Assembly: GCF_032452875.1 (NCBI RefSeq)
Contig: NC_083869.1
Span: forward strand, 127,540,001 to 127,604,000
DNA: 64,000 bases
Direction: 5' to 3'
Origin: Bos javanicus
Taxonomy: Eukaryota > Chordata > Mammalia > Artiodactyla > Bovidae
A model generated the notes under the pieces. It saw only the letters and a list, made by a program, of their open reading frames with translations. It made no database searches and was not told the DNA's origin. Positions 45,701-49,526 of this stretch are shown here, one piece after another. A program made the translations under genes and the position numbers. Within the stretch, counting starts at the first letter, position 1; every line of letters begins with the position of its first letter.

Positions 45701-48559
45701 AGAACATATGTGTCAGGACTTCCCTAGTGATCCAGTGGTTAAGAATCTACCTTCCAATGCAGCGGGTGCCGGTTCAGTTGTTGGTCAGGGAACTAAGATC
45801 CCACATGTCCCTGGGCAACTAAGTCCATGTGCTGTAACTACTGAGCCCTCCTGCCACAACTAGAGAGGCTGCGTGCCACAATTAAGAGCTGTGCGCCGCA
45901 ATGAAGGATCTCATATACACAATGAAAATCTTGCATGCCGCAATTAAGACTTGATGCAGCCAAATACATAAATAATATGTTTTGAAGGAAAAGAACATAT
46001 TCACCACCAAAGATTTCATCCTGCCTCTTAGAAACTGCTCCCTCCCAACTCCATCCTGTTGCATCCCCAGGCAACTACTGAACTGCTTTCTGTCCCATGG
46101 ATTAGCTTCAGTTCAGTTCAGTTCCGTTCAGTCACTCAGTCGTGTCGTGTCCGACTCTTTGCAACCCCATGAACCACAGGACGCCAGGCCTCCCTGTCCA
46201 TCACCAACCCCTGGAGTCCACCCAAACCCATGTCTATTGAGTCAGTGATGCCATCCAACCATCTCATCCTGTCGTCCCCTTCTCCTCCTGCCCTCATTCT
46301 TTCCCAGCGTCAGGGTCTTTTCCAATGAGTCAGCTCTTCACATCAGCTGGCCAAAGTATTGGAGTCTCAGCTTCAACATCAGTCCTTCCAATGAACACAG
46401 GACTGATCTCCTTTAGGATGGACTGGGTGGATCTCCTTGCAGTCCAAGGGACTCTCAAGAGTCTTCTCCAACACTACAGTTCAAAAGCATCAATTCTTCT
46501 GTGCTCAGCTTTCTTTATAGTCCAACTCTTACATCCATACATGATCACTGGAAAAACCATAGCCTTGACTAGATGGACCTTTGTTGGCAAAGTAATGTCT
46601 CTGCTTTTTAATATGCTGTCTAGGTTGGTCATAACTTTCCTTCCAAGGAGTAAGAGTCTTTTAATTTCATGGCTGCAGCCACTGTTTCCACTGTTTCCCC
46701 ATCTATTTGCCATGAAATGGATTAGCTTACCTTTTCTCTAACTTTACGTAAGTGGAACCACATGGCATGTATTCTTATCTGGCTTCTTTTACCAAGTGTA
46801 ATTATCCTGGGATCACCCACGTGGTCGTGTATAATCTGCCTCATCTTGAATCAGCTTCTCTCTATAGCCACTGGCTTCTCCCAACAGCCAGTCTCTCCCA
46901 GGCCCCTGCGAGTGCTCTTGTCCCTTTAGCAGAAGCAGGGTAATCCAGTGAAAGGACTCAGGAAACTGGTTTAATCCATCCATTCACTCCACAAGTATTT
47001 ATTGAGCAACTGTTATATATGAAGCACTCTGCTCATGAAGATACCACAAATAGGACAAATATCCACCTCAATTATTTGAGCTGCAGTAAATACTTGCTGA
47101 ACAAATGAAGGGAAACTGGGGAGCCCCATCTAACACTAGCCCAAGCGGGAGCAGGTGAAATAGAGTGTGTCCCTGGTACAGTAAGTCCTGGATTCTAGTC
47201 ACTTCTCTGCAAGGTCTGATGTAGGCAAGACCTTCGACTTCTCTCAATGGTTAAAAAAAGAACAGTAACCTTTGTTCTACCTCAGGGGGTTGTTCTGAAA
47301 GTCAAATGAGGTCATGATATCTGTGACTACATTCTGTCTAATGCAAGCCACCACGTGATCATGAAAGTTTATGACTAGGGGTTTCAGTTCAGTTCAGTTC
47401 AGTTCAGTCACTCAGTTGTGTCTGACTCTTTGCAACCCCGTGAATGGCAGCACGCCAGGCCTCCTTGTCCATTACCAACTGCCGGAGTTCACGCAGACTC
47501 ACATCCATCGAGTCAGTGATGCCATCCAGCCATCTCATCCTCTGTCGTCCCCTTCTCCTCCTGCCCCCAATCCCTCCCAGCATCAGACAACCACAATGGA
47601 ATGTGTTAAGTCTCACAGCTATCGCTTACTGCAAGCCTATTGTTTCCGAGTCTGTGCTGGAAGCTTTTCAACATTATCTGATTTTTATCCTCACAAAAAC
47701 TCTGCATAAGAATAAGTCTTCCCACCTAAAGATGAGTCACTTGTCCAAAATGACAGAGCTAGTAAATGGTACAGGAGGAAGCTGAATCGGTGTCTGTCTG
47801 GCTCCAGAGACACACGTGTGTATGTGTGTTGTGTGTTTTGGTCAGCTACTAGAGAATGGCTATTTCTCCTTCTGATTTTTTTTTTTTTTTTTACAGCTGA
47901 GTAGAACCATTTTTTCAGCAGGATAATACTTATAGCTTGCATTTGAAATGCAAGAATATGAACTTCCCAAGCTGATAAATCCAGGAATGATTTTTTTTTG
48001 TAAACTAGCCAAAAAGACATCTTAAACATTATAAAATGCCCTTATTGTAGGTCATAGAAGCAGACTACTAGAGGTTAGAAAGGACATTCCTTCACTGATT
48101 GCCCAGATCATGCTCAGCACTTCCTAGGGTGGGACACTCACCAACCCCAAGGATACCCATCTCATCCTTGGATGACAGATGACACTATTGGGTTGGCCAA
48201 TTAAGTTCATTCAGGTTTTTCCATAAGATGTTATGGAACTACTTCACATGGTGACTTGTCTCCTTTCACCGGAGGTGTTCAAACAAAAGCCAGATAGGTG
48301 ACCATGAATGATCCATGTAAAGAGCTGTATGAAATGAGATTTACCCAAGAAGTCTTCCAATTCAGACTTTTTGAAAGAACTTTGTGATAAAGGTTATTTG
48401 TGATAAGGCCTTTGTGATAAAGTAACATTTTGGGCAACATAAGTTTCAAAAGATCAAATCAGAATCAATATGTGTACAATATTGAGTGTGTAAGGGTGCA
48501 TCTGTAATAAAAAGTTCACTTTCCTTTTACAGTTTCCACATTTGGCTGTTGGATATTAA
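7927..48559 (+). CDS. RHCE: Rh blood-group polypeptide (Rh30; RHCE/RHD ortholog), whole gene span
   Basis: This is the erythroid Rh membrane protein of the Amt/Rh superfamily, which forms the core of the red-cell Rh complex with RhAG. The coding sequence is join(7927..8074, 19432..19618, 24454..24604, 27720..27867, 28802..28968, 29688..29825, 32760..32893, 40706..40785, 44703..44776, 48533..48559). It totals 1254 bp (417 residues plus stop), the same as human RHD/RHCE, with every exon length equal. All introns are GT-AG and all junctions stay in frame. The protein opens MGSKYQKSVRVWLPL and ends FPHLAVGY, close to the human C terminus. Twelve membrane spans are expected. Unlike human Rh30 it has His at 173 and 329, and it lacks Cys12 and Cys285. 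The start has a strong context (A at -3, G at +4). Whether to call it RHCE or RHD is arbitrary in a one-copy species. The tail-to-tail position with TMEM50A favours RHCE. Identity is very secure. Confidence 0.95.
9127..9236 (+). repeat. Bov-A SINE unit, 5' truncated
   Basis: The Bov-A monomer is recognised by 'aggagcctggtgggttacag' and 'cgcaaagagtcagacaggac'. It is flanked by ccaggcact and ccagacact, and inserted in the MIR. Confidence 0.8.
9301..9600 (-). repeat. CHR-type tRNA-derived SINE, long form
   Basis: On the - strand this reads as the long CHR element, with the repeated 'gaagcc', 'gagcctgtgctctag' segments after a tRNA-like head and an A/T-rich tail at 9302-9330. It interrupts the MIR. 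Confidence 0.65.
9711..9922 (-). repeat. Bov-tA SINE
   Basis: The reverse-oriented Bov-A unit is followed by the complement of the tRNA-like head ('ggacttccctgatggctcagtg'). Confidence 0.8.
9953..10225 (+). repeat. Bov-A2 SINE
   Basis: This is a dimer of two Bov-A units joined by 'ttcactttcacttttcactttcatgcattgg', starting 'ggagaaggcaatggcacccc' and ending in a (CAG)n tail. The 12-mer agccttatattt flanks it at 9941-9952 and 10226-10237. Confidence 0.9.
10238..10452 (+). repeat. Bov-tA SINE
   Basis: The tRNA-like head ('gcttctctggtgcttag', 'gggttcgatccctgggttgg') is followed by a Bov-A unit and a (CAGCA)n tail. The same 12-mer agccttatattt lies on both sides, at 10226-10237 and 10453-10464. 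Confidence 0.9.
10453..10665 (+). mobile_element. L1 LINE 3' end
   Basis: This is the L1 tail in + orientation: 'gaaaagcaacaaagacctgc', 'ttgctgtacatctgaaatga', 'acacaatattgttaatcaac', then an A-rich end. Confidence 0.8.
11732..12005 (-). repeat. Bov-A2 SINE
   Basis: This is a reverse-oriented Bov-A2 dimer. The 12-mer tttgtgaaggtt flanks it at 11720-11731 and 12006-12017, proving a clean insertion. Confidence 0.9.
12329..12478 (+). repeat. Polypurine (GA-rich) tract
   Basis: About 150 bp are almost entirely A and G, mostly (GAA), (GGA) and (GGGGGA) blocks, with only scattered pyrimidines. Purine-only runs of this kind can form triplex DNA under torsion; whether this one does is not shown by the sequence. 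Confidence 0.8.
12480..12660 (+). mobile_element. L1 LINE 3' end inserted in polypurine DNA
   Basis: The L1 tail is recognised by 'aaatagataatccacaagac', 'tagcacagggaactctactc' and 'ctgcacacctgaaactaaca'. The purine-rich string ggagaaggataat occurs on both sides, near 12456 and 12686, within a longer similar context of about 40 bp. Confidence 0.8.
13045..13215 (+). repeat. MER5A-like hAT-Charlie DNA transposon remnant
   Basis: It begins 'cagtggtcctcaaatgtggtcc' and contains 'ggtggggcccagcaatctatg', ending in 'gaggactgctgg'. This is the MER5A arrangement with imperfect terminal inverted repeats. Confidence 0.7.
13376..13500 (+). repeat. CHR-2-type tRNA-derived SINE
   Basis: The head 'cccttgcagtccagtggttaag' and body 'gaaactaagatcc' lead to an A(18) tail. 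The 11-mer agtattagctt flanks it at 13365-13375 and 13501-13511. Confidence 0.85.
13660..13930 (+). repeat. L2-like LINE remnant
   Basis: Segments such as 'gaggagtcaaggatggcttc' and 'gtgcccatttctgagatggg' match the common 3' part of old L2-like repeats in mammals. The family call is by recognition only. Confidence 0.5.
13931..14635 (+). repeat. Old interspersed repeat, class uncertain, split by Bov-tA
   Basis: 'tatctcttgctgcatgacaa', 'cttagtggctcaaaatagt', 'cagattttcacatggcagca' and 'gtcccattagccaaagccag' occur in the order seen in a widespread ancient mammalian repeat that I cannot name with confidence. Confidence 0.45.
14097..14305 (+). repeat. Bov-tA SINE
   Basis: The tRNA-like head 'gcttccctggtagctcagcc' is followed by a Bov-A unit. 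Short similar flanks (catctccgg and catctccag) fit a target duplication. Confidence 0.85.
14796..15006 (-). repeat. Bov-tA SINE
   Basis: This is a reverse-oriented Bov-A unit followed by the complement of the tRNA-like head (ends 'ccacctgaggagccca'). Confidence 0.8.
15380..15860 (+). repeat. Two MIR SINE copies
   Basis: One copy (15380-15560) has 'ccactttacagactaggaag'. The second (15610-15860) has 'gctagctgtgtgacctgagc' and 'ccccagctgtagaatgggga'. Both are diverged and on the + strand. Confidence 0.65.
16435..16604 (-). repeat. Bov-tA SINE, truncated
   Basis: This is a reverse-oriented element ending in the complement of the tRNA-like head. A 14-bp duplication, tcttcagagcccca, flanks it at 16421-16434 and 16605-16618. 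Confidence 0.85.
17075..17255 (+). mobile_element. Artiodactyl L1 LINE 3' end
   Basis: 'gggggacacatgtacaccca', 'tggctgactcatgtcaatgt' and 'ccaccacaatattgtaaagt' mark the young ruminant L1 tail in + orientation. Confidence 0.8.
17780..19320 (+). repeat. Cluster of MIR SINE remnants
   Basis: MIR cores are readable near 17780-17955, 18240-18370, 18375-18690 and 19150-19320 (for example 'ctatgcctcagttttcacac' and 'cagataagaaaactgaggct'). All read on the + strand and end about 110 bp before exon 2. Confidence 0.6.
19432..19618 (+). CDS. RHCE: RH coding exon 2 (codons 50-112)
   Basis: The acceptor is ctgagcag|CATTCC and the donor TCCAG|GTAACT; the length of 187 bp matches human exon 2. It encodes residues 50 (Ala) to 112, with FIMATFGFGFLN and LFLLVLGVQLAALLDGFL as the next membrane spans. 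The motif FNLFLLVLGVQ is close to the human FNLFMLALGVQ. It carries an NTS sequon at residue 66, but the human topology puts this on the inner face. Confidence 0.95.
20190..20400 (+). repeat. Bov-tA SINE
   Basis: The tRNA-like head 'gggcttccctggtggctcag' is followed by a Bov-A unit ending near 'gacacgacctagcgacta'. Confidence 0.85.
20465..20671 (-). repeat. Bov-tA SINE
   Basis: This is a reverse-oriented copy ending in the complement of the head ('actgagcccctggaaagccc'). Alternating TATATG/CACATA sequence flanks both ends. Confidence 0.8.
20900..21090 (+). repeat. MIR SINE
   Basis: 'gagccaggctctgtgctggg', 'cctagggtcacacagctaag' and 'gtggtagaagtggcttcag' follow MIR order. Confidence 0.7.
21188..21353 (-). 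repeat. CHR-2-type SINE
   Basis: This is a reverse-oriented element with an inverted A-rich tail (T/A run at 21190-21240) and the head complement 'cctggactgccagggaagtc'. ctccacctttttt and ctccacatttttt flank it. Confidence 0.75.
22030..22240 (+). repeat. MIR SINE
   Basis: 'tctacatttacagatgagga', 'gcccaaggccacacagccag' and 'gtggctgagtcaggactcca' are visible in order. Confidence 0.7.
22335..22427 (+). mobile_element. BovB LINE 3' end, 93 bp
   Basis: Only the extreme 3' end is present ('gggagttggtgatggacaga' to 'gaactgaactg'). The 11-mer aatgaaatgag flanks it at 22324-22334 and 22428-22438, so it is a very short retrotransposed copy. Confidence 0.85.
22620..22910 (+). repeat. MIR SINE plus ATG/GTG-rich simple repeat
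   Basis: 'ttaactagctgtgtggccat' and 'ctgacctgtaaaatggatgt' mark the MIR. A (GATGATGGTG)-type run follows at 22866-22908. Confidence 0.65.
23081..23282 (-). repeat. Bov-tA SINE
   Basis: This is a reverse-oriented copy. Similar flanks gtggtatcaca and gtgatatcaca suggest the target duplication. Confidence 0.8.
23462..23734 (+). repeat. Bov-A2 SINE
   Basis: This is a full dimer of 273 bp. A perfect 13-bp duplication, agttctttgtgcc, flanks it at 23449-23461 and 23735-23747. MIR sequence follows the right flank at 23750-23950. Confidence 0.9.
23964..24050 (-). mobile_element. BovB LINE 3' end fragment
   Basis: A (CAGTT)n run leads into 'gtcgctctgtcgtgtccaac' and 'tatggactgcagcaca', the complement of the BovB terminus. 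Confidence 0.75.
24454..24604 (+). CDS. RHCE: RH coding exon 3 (codons 112-162)
   Basis: The acceptor is ctccccag|TATTCA and the donor CTCGAT|GTGAGT, with 151 bp as in human. It encodes QRATMIATSVLISAGVVLGK and the following span VNLLQLVIMTLIEVTAF. The VLGKVN motif is shared with human Rh. The residue aligned with the outer Phe gate of RhAG/RhCG appears to be Met118. Confidence 0.95.
25376..25605 (-). repeat. Bov-tA SINE
   Basis: This is a reverse-oriented, diverged copy: 'attagtcgctgtcatgtcca', 'ggctcctctgtccatggaat', then a degraded tRNA-like head. Confidence 0.75.
25868..26004 (-). repeat. CHR-2-type SINE
   Basis: This is a reverse-oriented copy: T-rich inverted tail, 'ttttggctgcatcatgccat', then 'gaaccaccagagaagtcc'. 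Confidence 0.75.
26044..26222 (+). repeat. Bov-tA SINE, 5' truncated
   Basis: It starts inside the tRNA-like head ('cctgcaatgcaggagatcc') and runs through the Bov-A unit to 'ggacttgactgagcgggtaa'. Confidence 0.8.
26850..27375 (-). repeat. Possible retroviral LTR fragment
   Basis: The stretch around 26900-27160 resembles bovine ERV-type LTR sequence read on the - strand, with an AATAAA signal (complement of TTTATT near 26920) in the expected R region. No gag, pol or env frame is seen. The call rests on resemblance only. Confidence 0.3.
27394..27514 (+). repeat. CHR-2-type SINE
   Basis: 'ttccctggcagtccagtggt' and 'ggtcagggaactaagatccc' end in an (AAAT)n tail. The 13-mer aaagccaaccaga flanks it at 27381-27393 and 27515-27527. 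Confidence 0.9.
27720..27867 (+). CDS. RHCE: RH coding exon 4 (codons 163-212)
   Basis: The acceptor is ttgttgcag|ATGAAC and the donor ATGCTGG|GTGAGG, with 148 bp as in human. It encodes MMYMHMFAAYFGLTVV, a membrane span in which His173 aligns with the first pore histidine of Amt/Rh channels (RhAG has HTFGAYFGL here). The loop SEDKDQTATSP follows, much as in human. Residues 186-188 are Cys-Leu-Arg where human Rh has the palmitoylation motif Cys-Leu-Pro. Confidence 0.95.
27868..28801 (+). other. RH intron 4 (0.93 kb)
   Basis: The intron runs from GTGAGG to ctggtccacag. It holds one CHR-2-type SINE; the rest shows no clear repeat. Confidence 0.85.
28128..28266 (+). repeat. CHR-2-type SINE
   Basis: 'ctggtccagtggttaagaat' and 'ccaagatcccacatgcccca' lead to an (AAAT)n tail. 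ggttatcc and agattatcc mark the two flanks. Confidence 0.8.
28802..28968 (+). CDS. RHCE: RH coding exon 5 (codons 212-267)
   Basis: The acceptor is tggtccacag|GCACCC and the donor AATATG|GTGAGG, with 167 bp as in human. It encodes LFLWIFWPSFNSALL, the most conserved Rh-family stretch, then AVFNTYYALAVSTVTG and LAHPQGK. In human RHD/RHCE this exon carries several antigenic differences. Confidence 0.95.
28969..29687 (+). other. RH intron 5 (0.72 kb)
   Basis: The intron runs from GTGAGG to ctttgcag. A Bov-tA occupies its middle, inside MIR-like sequence (29080-29145 and 29370-29440). Confidence 0.85.
29146..29358 (+). repeat. Bov-tA SINE
   Basis: This is a full head plus Bov-A unit. The 11-mer tacaatcaaag flanks it at 29135-29145 and 29359-29369. 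Confidence 0.9.
29688..29825 (+). CDS. RHCE: RH coding exon 6 (codons 268-313)
   Basis: The acceptor is ctttgcag|ACTCAC and the donor CTGCAG|GTAAGG, with 138 bp as in human. It encodes HKAVLAGGVAVGAPSYLI and LAMVLGSVAGMISIGGF. Residue 285 is Ser, where human Rh has the outer-face Cys needed for antigen reactivity. Confidence 0.95.
30872..30983 (+). repeat. CHR-2-type SINE
   Basis: 'ttcctagaagtccagtggtt' and 'ggttggggaactaagatccc' are diagnostic. It is diverged and has no long A tail. Confidence 0.75.
31130..31627 (+). repeat. L2-like LINE remnant with Bov-A insert
   Basis: 'agaaggaatagtgtgttcaa' and 'ttctgaggagggaactagcc' fall in the L2-like 3' region. A short Bov-A fragment interrupts it at 31193-31267. 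Confidence 0.45.
31193..31267 (-). repeat. Bov-A SINE fragment
   Basis: A (CTG)n start is followed by 'taagtcgcttcagtcatgtc' and 'gacggcagcccaccaggct', the reverse-oriented end of Bov-A2. Confidence 0.8.
31629..31850 (+). repeat. CHR-type SINE, long form
   Basis: 'cctggtggtccagtggttaa' is followed by 'gggcaactaagcctgtgtgt' and 'aactaagacccaatgaagcc'. tttgcattgg occurs on both flanks. Confidence 0.8.
31995..32660 (+). repeat. MER-type DNA transposon remnant split by Bov-tA
   Basis: 'gacaatgtctggagacagtt' and 'ggcatctagaaggtataggc' lie before the Bov-tA copies. MER5A-like 'agaatcacaggccccagacc' and 'gatgagctgcccagatgctg' lie after them. The exact families are uncertain. Confidence 0.5.
32158..32468 (-). 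repeat. Bov-tA SINE with a second partial copy
   Basis: A reverse-oriented Bov-tA (32158-32360) ends in the head complement 'gagccacaagggaagccc'. It is followed directly by a second Bov-A/head segment (32361-32468), making a one-and-a-half unit array. Confidence 0.8.
32760..32893 (+). CDS. RHCE: RH coding exon 7 (codons 314-358)
   Basis: The acceptor is tgtccccag|GCGTGT and the donor AAGTCCAC|GTGGGT, with 134 bp as in human. It encodes HDTYGVHYTFGLPGLLG, which is much closer to the RhAG/RhCG signature HDTCGVHNLHGLPG than is human RhCE. His329 aligns with the second pore histidine (AmtB H318). The next span is IVNIMLMALQAQ. Confidence 0.95.
33131..33406 (-). repeat. Bov-A2 SINE
   Basis: This is a reverse-oriented dimer with a (GCT)n start. 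The 11-mer tgatagtcctg flanks it at 33120-33130 and 33407-33417. Confidence 0.9.
33786..33908 (-). mobile_element. BovB LINE 3' end fragment with (GATCA)n
   Basis: The (AGATC)n terminal repeat at 33788-33812 precedes 'gtcgctcagtcatgtccgac' and 'ccctgtccatcaccaactcc', the complement of the BovB terminus. Confidence 0.8.
34090..34300 (+). repeat. MIR SINE
   Basis: 'tttctaagtactaggcatta', 'tttaatcctcacaactacct' and 'gtcacatggctggaagctgg' follow MIR order. Confidence 0.65.
34658..34912 (-). repeat. Bov-A2 SINE with long (CTG)n run
   Basis: This is a reverse-oriented dimer whose tail is a run of about eleven CTG/GCT triplets (34658-34693, one interrupting CTA). The second unit is truncated at 'ccatccatggcaggtaagg'. 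Confidence 0.85.
35032..35143 (-). mobile_element. Artiodactyl L1 LINE 3' end
   Basis: This is a reverse-oriented L1 tail (T-rich start, 'gccaaatatcaaaatgaatc', 'ggtatacatgtgttccccat'). The 14-mer tctaatgactttta flanks it at 35018-35031 and 35144-35157. Confidence 0.9.
35230..35429 (-). repeat. Bov-tA SINE
   Basis: This is a reverse-oriented copy with an internal deletion. cattagaaac flanks both ends (near 35220 and 35430). Confidence 0.85.
35530..35690 (+). repeat. MER5A-like DNA transposon remnant
   Basis: 'cagtggttctcaacagcaac', 'gacttgttaaaaatgcaaat' and 'cccagcagtctgttttctca' are in MER5A order. Confidence 0.65.
36030..36480 (+). repeat. MIR SINE split by Bov-tA
   Basis: MIR text at 36030-36219 ('acagttgtgtgactttgggc', 'ttttctatctgtaaaatagg') continues at 36431-36460 after the Bov-tA. 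Confidence 0.7.
36220..36417 (+). repeat. Bov-tA SINE
   Basis: The tRNA-like head 'ggcttcgctagtggctcaga' is followed by a Bov-A unit. The 13-mer aagaaagggctca flanks it at 36207-36219 and 36418-36430. Confidence 0.9.
37095..37301 (+). repeat. Bov-tA SINE
   Basis: The head 'gggcttccctggtggctcag' is followed by a Bov-A unit. The 14-mer ttaaagaaaaatat flanks it at 37081-37094 and 37302-37315. Confidence 0.9.
37331..37628 (+). repeat. CHR-type SINE, long form
   Basis: 'gggacttccctggtggtccg' leads to repeated 'ctgagcctgtgccctaagcc', 'gagaagccactgcaatgaga' and a (AAAT)-like tail. Confidence 0.8.
37975..38135 (+). repeat. Bov-tA SINE, 5' truncated
   Basis: It starts within the tRNA-like head ('acaatgcaggagaccctggt') and continues through a diverged Bov-A unit. 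Confidence 0.75.
38222..38508 (+). repeat. CHR-type SINE, long form
   Basis: 'ggcttccctgatggtcccgt' leads to 'gagaagccactgctatgaga' and an A-rich tail. tatcataagg and tatcataaga flank it. Confidence 0.8.
39160..39960 (-). mobile_element. Old L1 LINE fragment in reverse orientation
   Basis: The complement of an L1 coding-end region is visible ('tttcttattgatttctagga', 'tggtcttttgtcagatatat', 'tgatgtcttttgatgaacag'). Frames are broken. The U6 copy interrupts it at 39584-39722. Confidence 0.7.
39617..39722 (-). pseudogene. U6 snRNA retro-pseudogene
   Basis: The - strand reads a near-complete U6: 5' end GTGCTCGCTTC, then ACACATATACTAAAATTGG with small changes, CGATACAGAGAAGATTAGC, ATGGCCCCTGCGCAAGGATG, and the 3' end TTCCATATTTTT. 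The 5' terminus falls exactly at the boundary of a 15-bp duplication, tgatttctaggaatt (39569-39583 and 39723-39737). The insertion site and duplication show L1-mediated retrotransposition. No proximal and distal sequence elements of a U6 promoter flank it, so it is almost certainly not expressed as U6. Confidence 0.93.
39974..40131 (-). mobile_element. Artiodactyl L1 LINE 3' end
   Basis: This is a reverse-oriented tail: T/A-rich start, 'tttacaacattgcggtggtt', 'catgaatcagccctgggtgt'. gcttaatagctt and gtttaatagttt flank it. Confidence 0.8.
40300..40430 (+). repeat. MIR SINE
   Basis: 'taatgaggaaactcaggact', 'agggtcacacagctagtgac' and 'acttgaactgggttttctga' show the MIR core. Confidence 0.7.
40481..40618 (+). 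repeat. Perfect 69-bp tandem duplication
   Basis: Two identical 69-bp units lie head to tail at 40481-40549 and 40550-40618. Each starts aggagagtgatgggaagg and ends cttgctggcagcgtc. The array ends 87 bp before exon 8. It is not a known interspersed repeat. Confidence 0.95.
40706..40785 (+). CDS. RHCE: RH coding exon 8 (codons 358-385)
   Basis: The acceptor is catttctag|GCTCGG and the donor TTGACAG|GTCAGT, with 80 bp as in human. It encodes LIDLGALAFTIIMGVASG, the last membrane span, then LLTG. Confidence 0.95.
41140..41645 (+). repeat. L2-like LINE remnant
   Basis: 'cagcagtgaacaaaccaaat', 'cagatggtgataagcactat', 'ggcactgaggcaggagcatc' and 'gagatgagaggccattagag' occur in consensus-like order. 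Confidence 0.6.
41695..41997 (-). repeat. Bov-tA SINE next to a CHR-2-type SINE
   Basis: A reverse Bov-tA (41695-41904, ending 'gagccaccagggaagccc') is followed directly by a reverse CHR-2 (41905-41997, ending 'ggaccaccagggaagtccc'). aaagaatcttg lies on both outer sides. Confidence 0.8.
42350..42487 (+). mobile_element. BovB LINE 3' end fragment
   Basis: 'ggttggatggcgtcagtgac', 'gatggacatgagtttgagca' and 'gacaggaaagcctggcatat' mark the BovB terminus in + orientation. Confidence 0.8.
42488..42583 (-). repeat. CHR-2-type SINE
   Basis: The reverse copy reads 'ggttccctgaccagggattg' to 'gggctaccaggaaagtccc'. Confidence 0.75.
43072..43190 (+). repeat. CHR-2-type SINE
   Basis: 'gatttccctggtggcccagt' and 'ggtcggggaactaagatcct' lead to an A-rich tail. 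Confidence 0.85.
43400..43528 (+). repeat. CHR-2-type SINE with (GA)n tail
   Basis: 'gacttccctggtggtacaat' and 'ggtcagggaagtaggatctc' end in 'aaagagagagagagagaaaa'. Confidence 0.85.
44703..44776 (+). CDS. RHCE: RH coding exon 9 (codons 385-409)
   Basis: The acceptor is acttaaacag|GTTTGC and the donor TGGAAG|GTAAGA, with 74 bp as in human. It encodes the inner C-terminal tail LLNLNIWKSTHKIHYFDDQ and SFWK. Human Rh reads LLNLKIWKAPHEAKYFDDQ here. Confidence 0.95.
44897..44942 (+). repeat. (GT)n microsatellite, imperfect
   Basis: This is an alternating GT run with a few A and C interruptions, ending in a pure stretch of about ten units. Confidence 0.9.
45716..45974 (+). repeat. CHR-type SINE, long form
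   Basis: 'ggacttccctagtgatccag' leads to 'gggcaactaagtccatgtgc' and 'gcaattaagacttgatgcag'. aagaacatat flanks both ends. Confidence 0.8.
46109..46716 (-). mobile_element. BovB LINE 3' fragment (608 bp)
   Basis: This reverse-oriented BovB 3' end carries part of the reverse-transcriptase C-terminal region (LDSILKSRDITLPTKVHLV, then AEHRRIDAFEL, on the - strand). A perfect 12-bp duplication, atggattagctt, flanks it at 46097-46108 and 46717-46728. Confidence 0.9.
47382..47587 (-). mobile_element. BovB LINE 3' end fragment
   Basis: A (CAGTT)n terminus leads into 'gtctgactctttgcaacccc' and 'gccatctcatcctctgtcgt', the complement of the BovB end. Confidence 0.85.
47588..47800 (+). repeat. MIR SINE
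   Basis: 'gtctgtgctggaagcttttc', 'tatcctcacaaaaactctgc' and 'aatgacagagctagtaaatg' follow MIR order. Confidence 0.65.
48188..48245 (+). mobile_element. Mariner (Tc1/mariner) terminal fragment
   Basis: After a TA comes ttgggttggccaattaagtt and 'tttttccataagatgttatg', the end of a ruminant mariner element. The second terminal repeat is not seen here. It lies about 290 bp before RH exon 10. Confidence 0.75.
48533..48559 (+). CDS. RHCE: RH coding exon 10 (codons 410-417 and stop)
   Basis: The acceptor is ccttttacag|TTTCCA. It encodes FPHLAVGY then TAA; human Rh ends FPHLAVGF. Though only 27 coding bases long, it is in phase with exon 9, has a good polypyrimidine tract, and restores the family's exact length and terminus. 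Confidence 0.93.
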   Translation, partial: FPHLAVGY

Positions 48560-48616
48560 GGGAAAGCATCCAAGAGAAACAAGGCCTGTTTGAAAACAAG
48601 ACAACTTTTCACCATT

Positions 48617-48660
48617 TGTGTGTGTGTGTGTGTGTGTGTGTGGGTGTGTGTGTGTTTGTG
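48617..48660 (+). repeat. (TG)n microsatellite in the RH 3' UTR
   Basis: A run of about 20 TG units with one GG and one TT interruption begins 58 bp after the RH stop codon. Confidence 0.93.
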
Positions 48661-48832
48661 TGCAACCACTTGTTATAGCAAAGTCTCCTTATATACAATG
48701 AGACAGGTCAGAGATAGATTTGATACTAAGAATAAAAGGCTAAAAACTTAATAATCTTATAATGATTTTAAATAATTGTTTAGTTTCATGAAAGATGATG
48801 CTATGAATAGTCTTGGGTACAGACACGTGATG

Positions 48833-49042
48833 GTGGTGGGTTAGTTGCTCAGCCATGTCTGACTCTTGTGATCCCATGGACTGTAGCCTGCCAGGCTTGT
48901 CTATCCATGGGATTCTCCAGGCGACAGTACTGGAGTGAGTTGCCATTTCTTTCTCCAGAGGATCTTCCTGACCCAGGAATCGAACCCAGTTCTCCTGCAT
49001 TGCAGGCAGGCAGATTCTTTACTGATTGAACTATGAGGGAAG
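48833..49042 (-). repeat. Bov-tA SINE
   Basis: This is a reverse-oriented copy ending in a degraded head complement ('ttgaactatgagggaaga'). It lies in the RH 3' flank. Confidence 0.8.
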
Positions 49043-49526
49043 ACATTAAGATTTTGGTTCAATTTTATTGACAATTCCTAGATTTTTTCTTGTGCTTAAT
49101 AAAGTATTAAGCTACACAGCTAACTCACCTGTATCAGCAGAGCAGCTGATATAAAACAAGGAAAAACTGAAGACTCAGATTTAATCCTTGCTGACATTAT
49201 GCTTTTATTCCAGTGGTTTTACAAGGAGTTCTTATTCCCTGAGCACATCCTGAATTTAACTGTAGGGAAGACATTTGTGATCCAACGTGGAGACAGACTG
49301 CCTCAAGATTTAAAAACTAGTCCTATGACCCTGAGGATATCATTTAAATCGCCATTTAAATGGGTTCCCTTATCTGTAAAAAGAGAAGGTAAACTCCAAT
49401 CCCTAAGATCTCCTCCAATTCTCACACCTGTGGATCTAAAAAACAGTGGTTTGACAGTGAGATGACAGCGATACAGTCATTTCCTTGAGTAGCTGATGAC
49501 CAGGCAACATTCAAAACATACACAGT

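Larger units (their letters stand above)
44777..48532 (+). other. RH intron 9 (3.8 kb)
   Basis: The intron runs from GTAAGA to ccttttacag. It holds a (GT)n run, a CHR element, two BovB fragments, MIR and a mariner fragment. 44960-45700 shows no repeat I can name. Confidence 0.85.

Noticed and set aside
46325..46741. 138-codon + strand open frame
   Set aside because: It is the antisense of the BovB fragment at 46109-46716.
49199..49465. Open frame starting after a good 'cttttattccag' acceptor, considered as an alternative last RH exon
   Set aside because: It reads in phase after exon 9 but has no resemblance to any Rh tail. The 27-bp exon at 48533 gives the exact family terminus FPHLAVGY. 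An alternative transcript cannot be excluded without RNA data.
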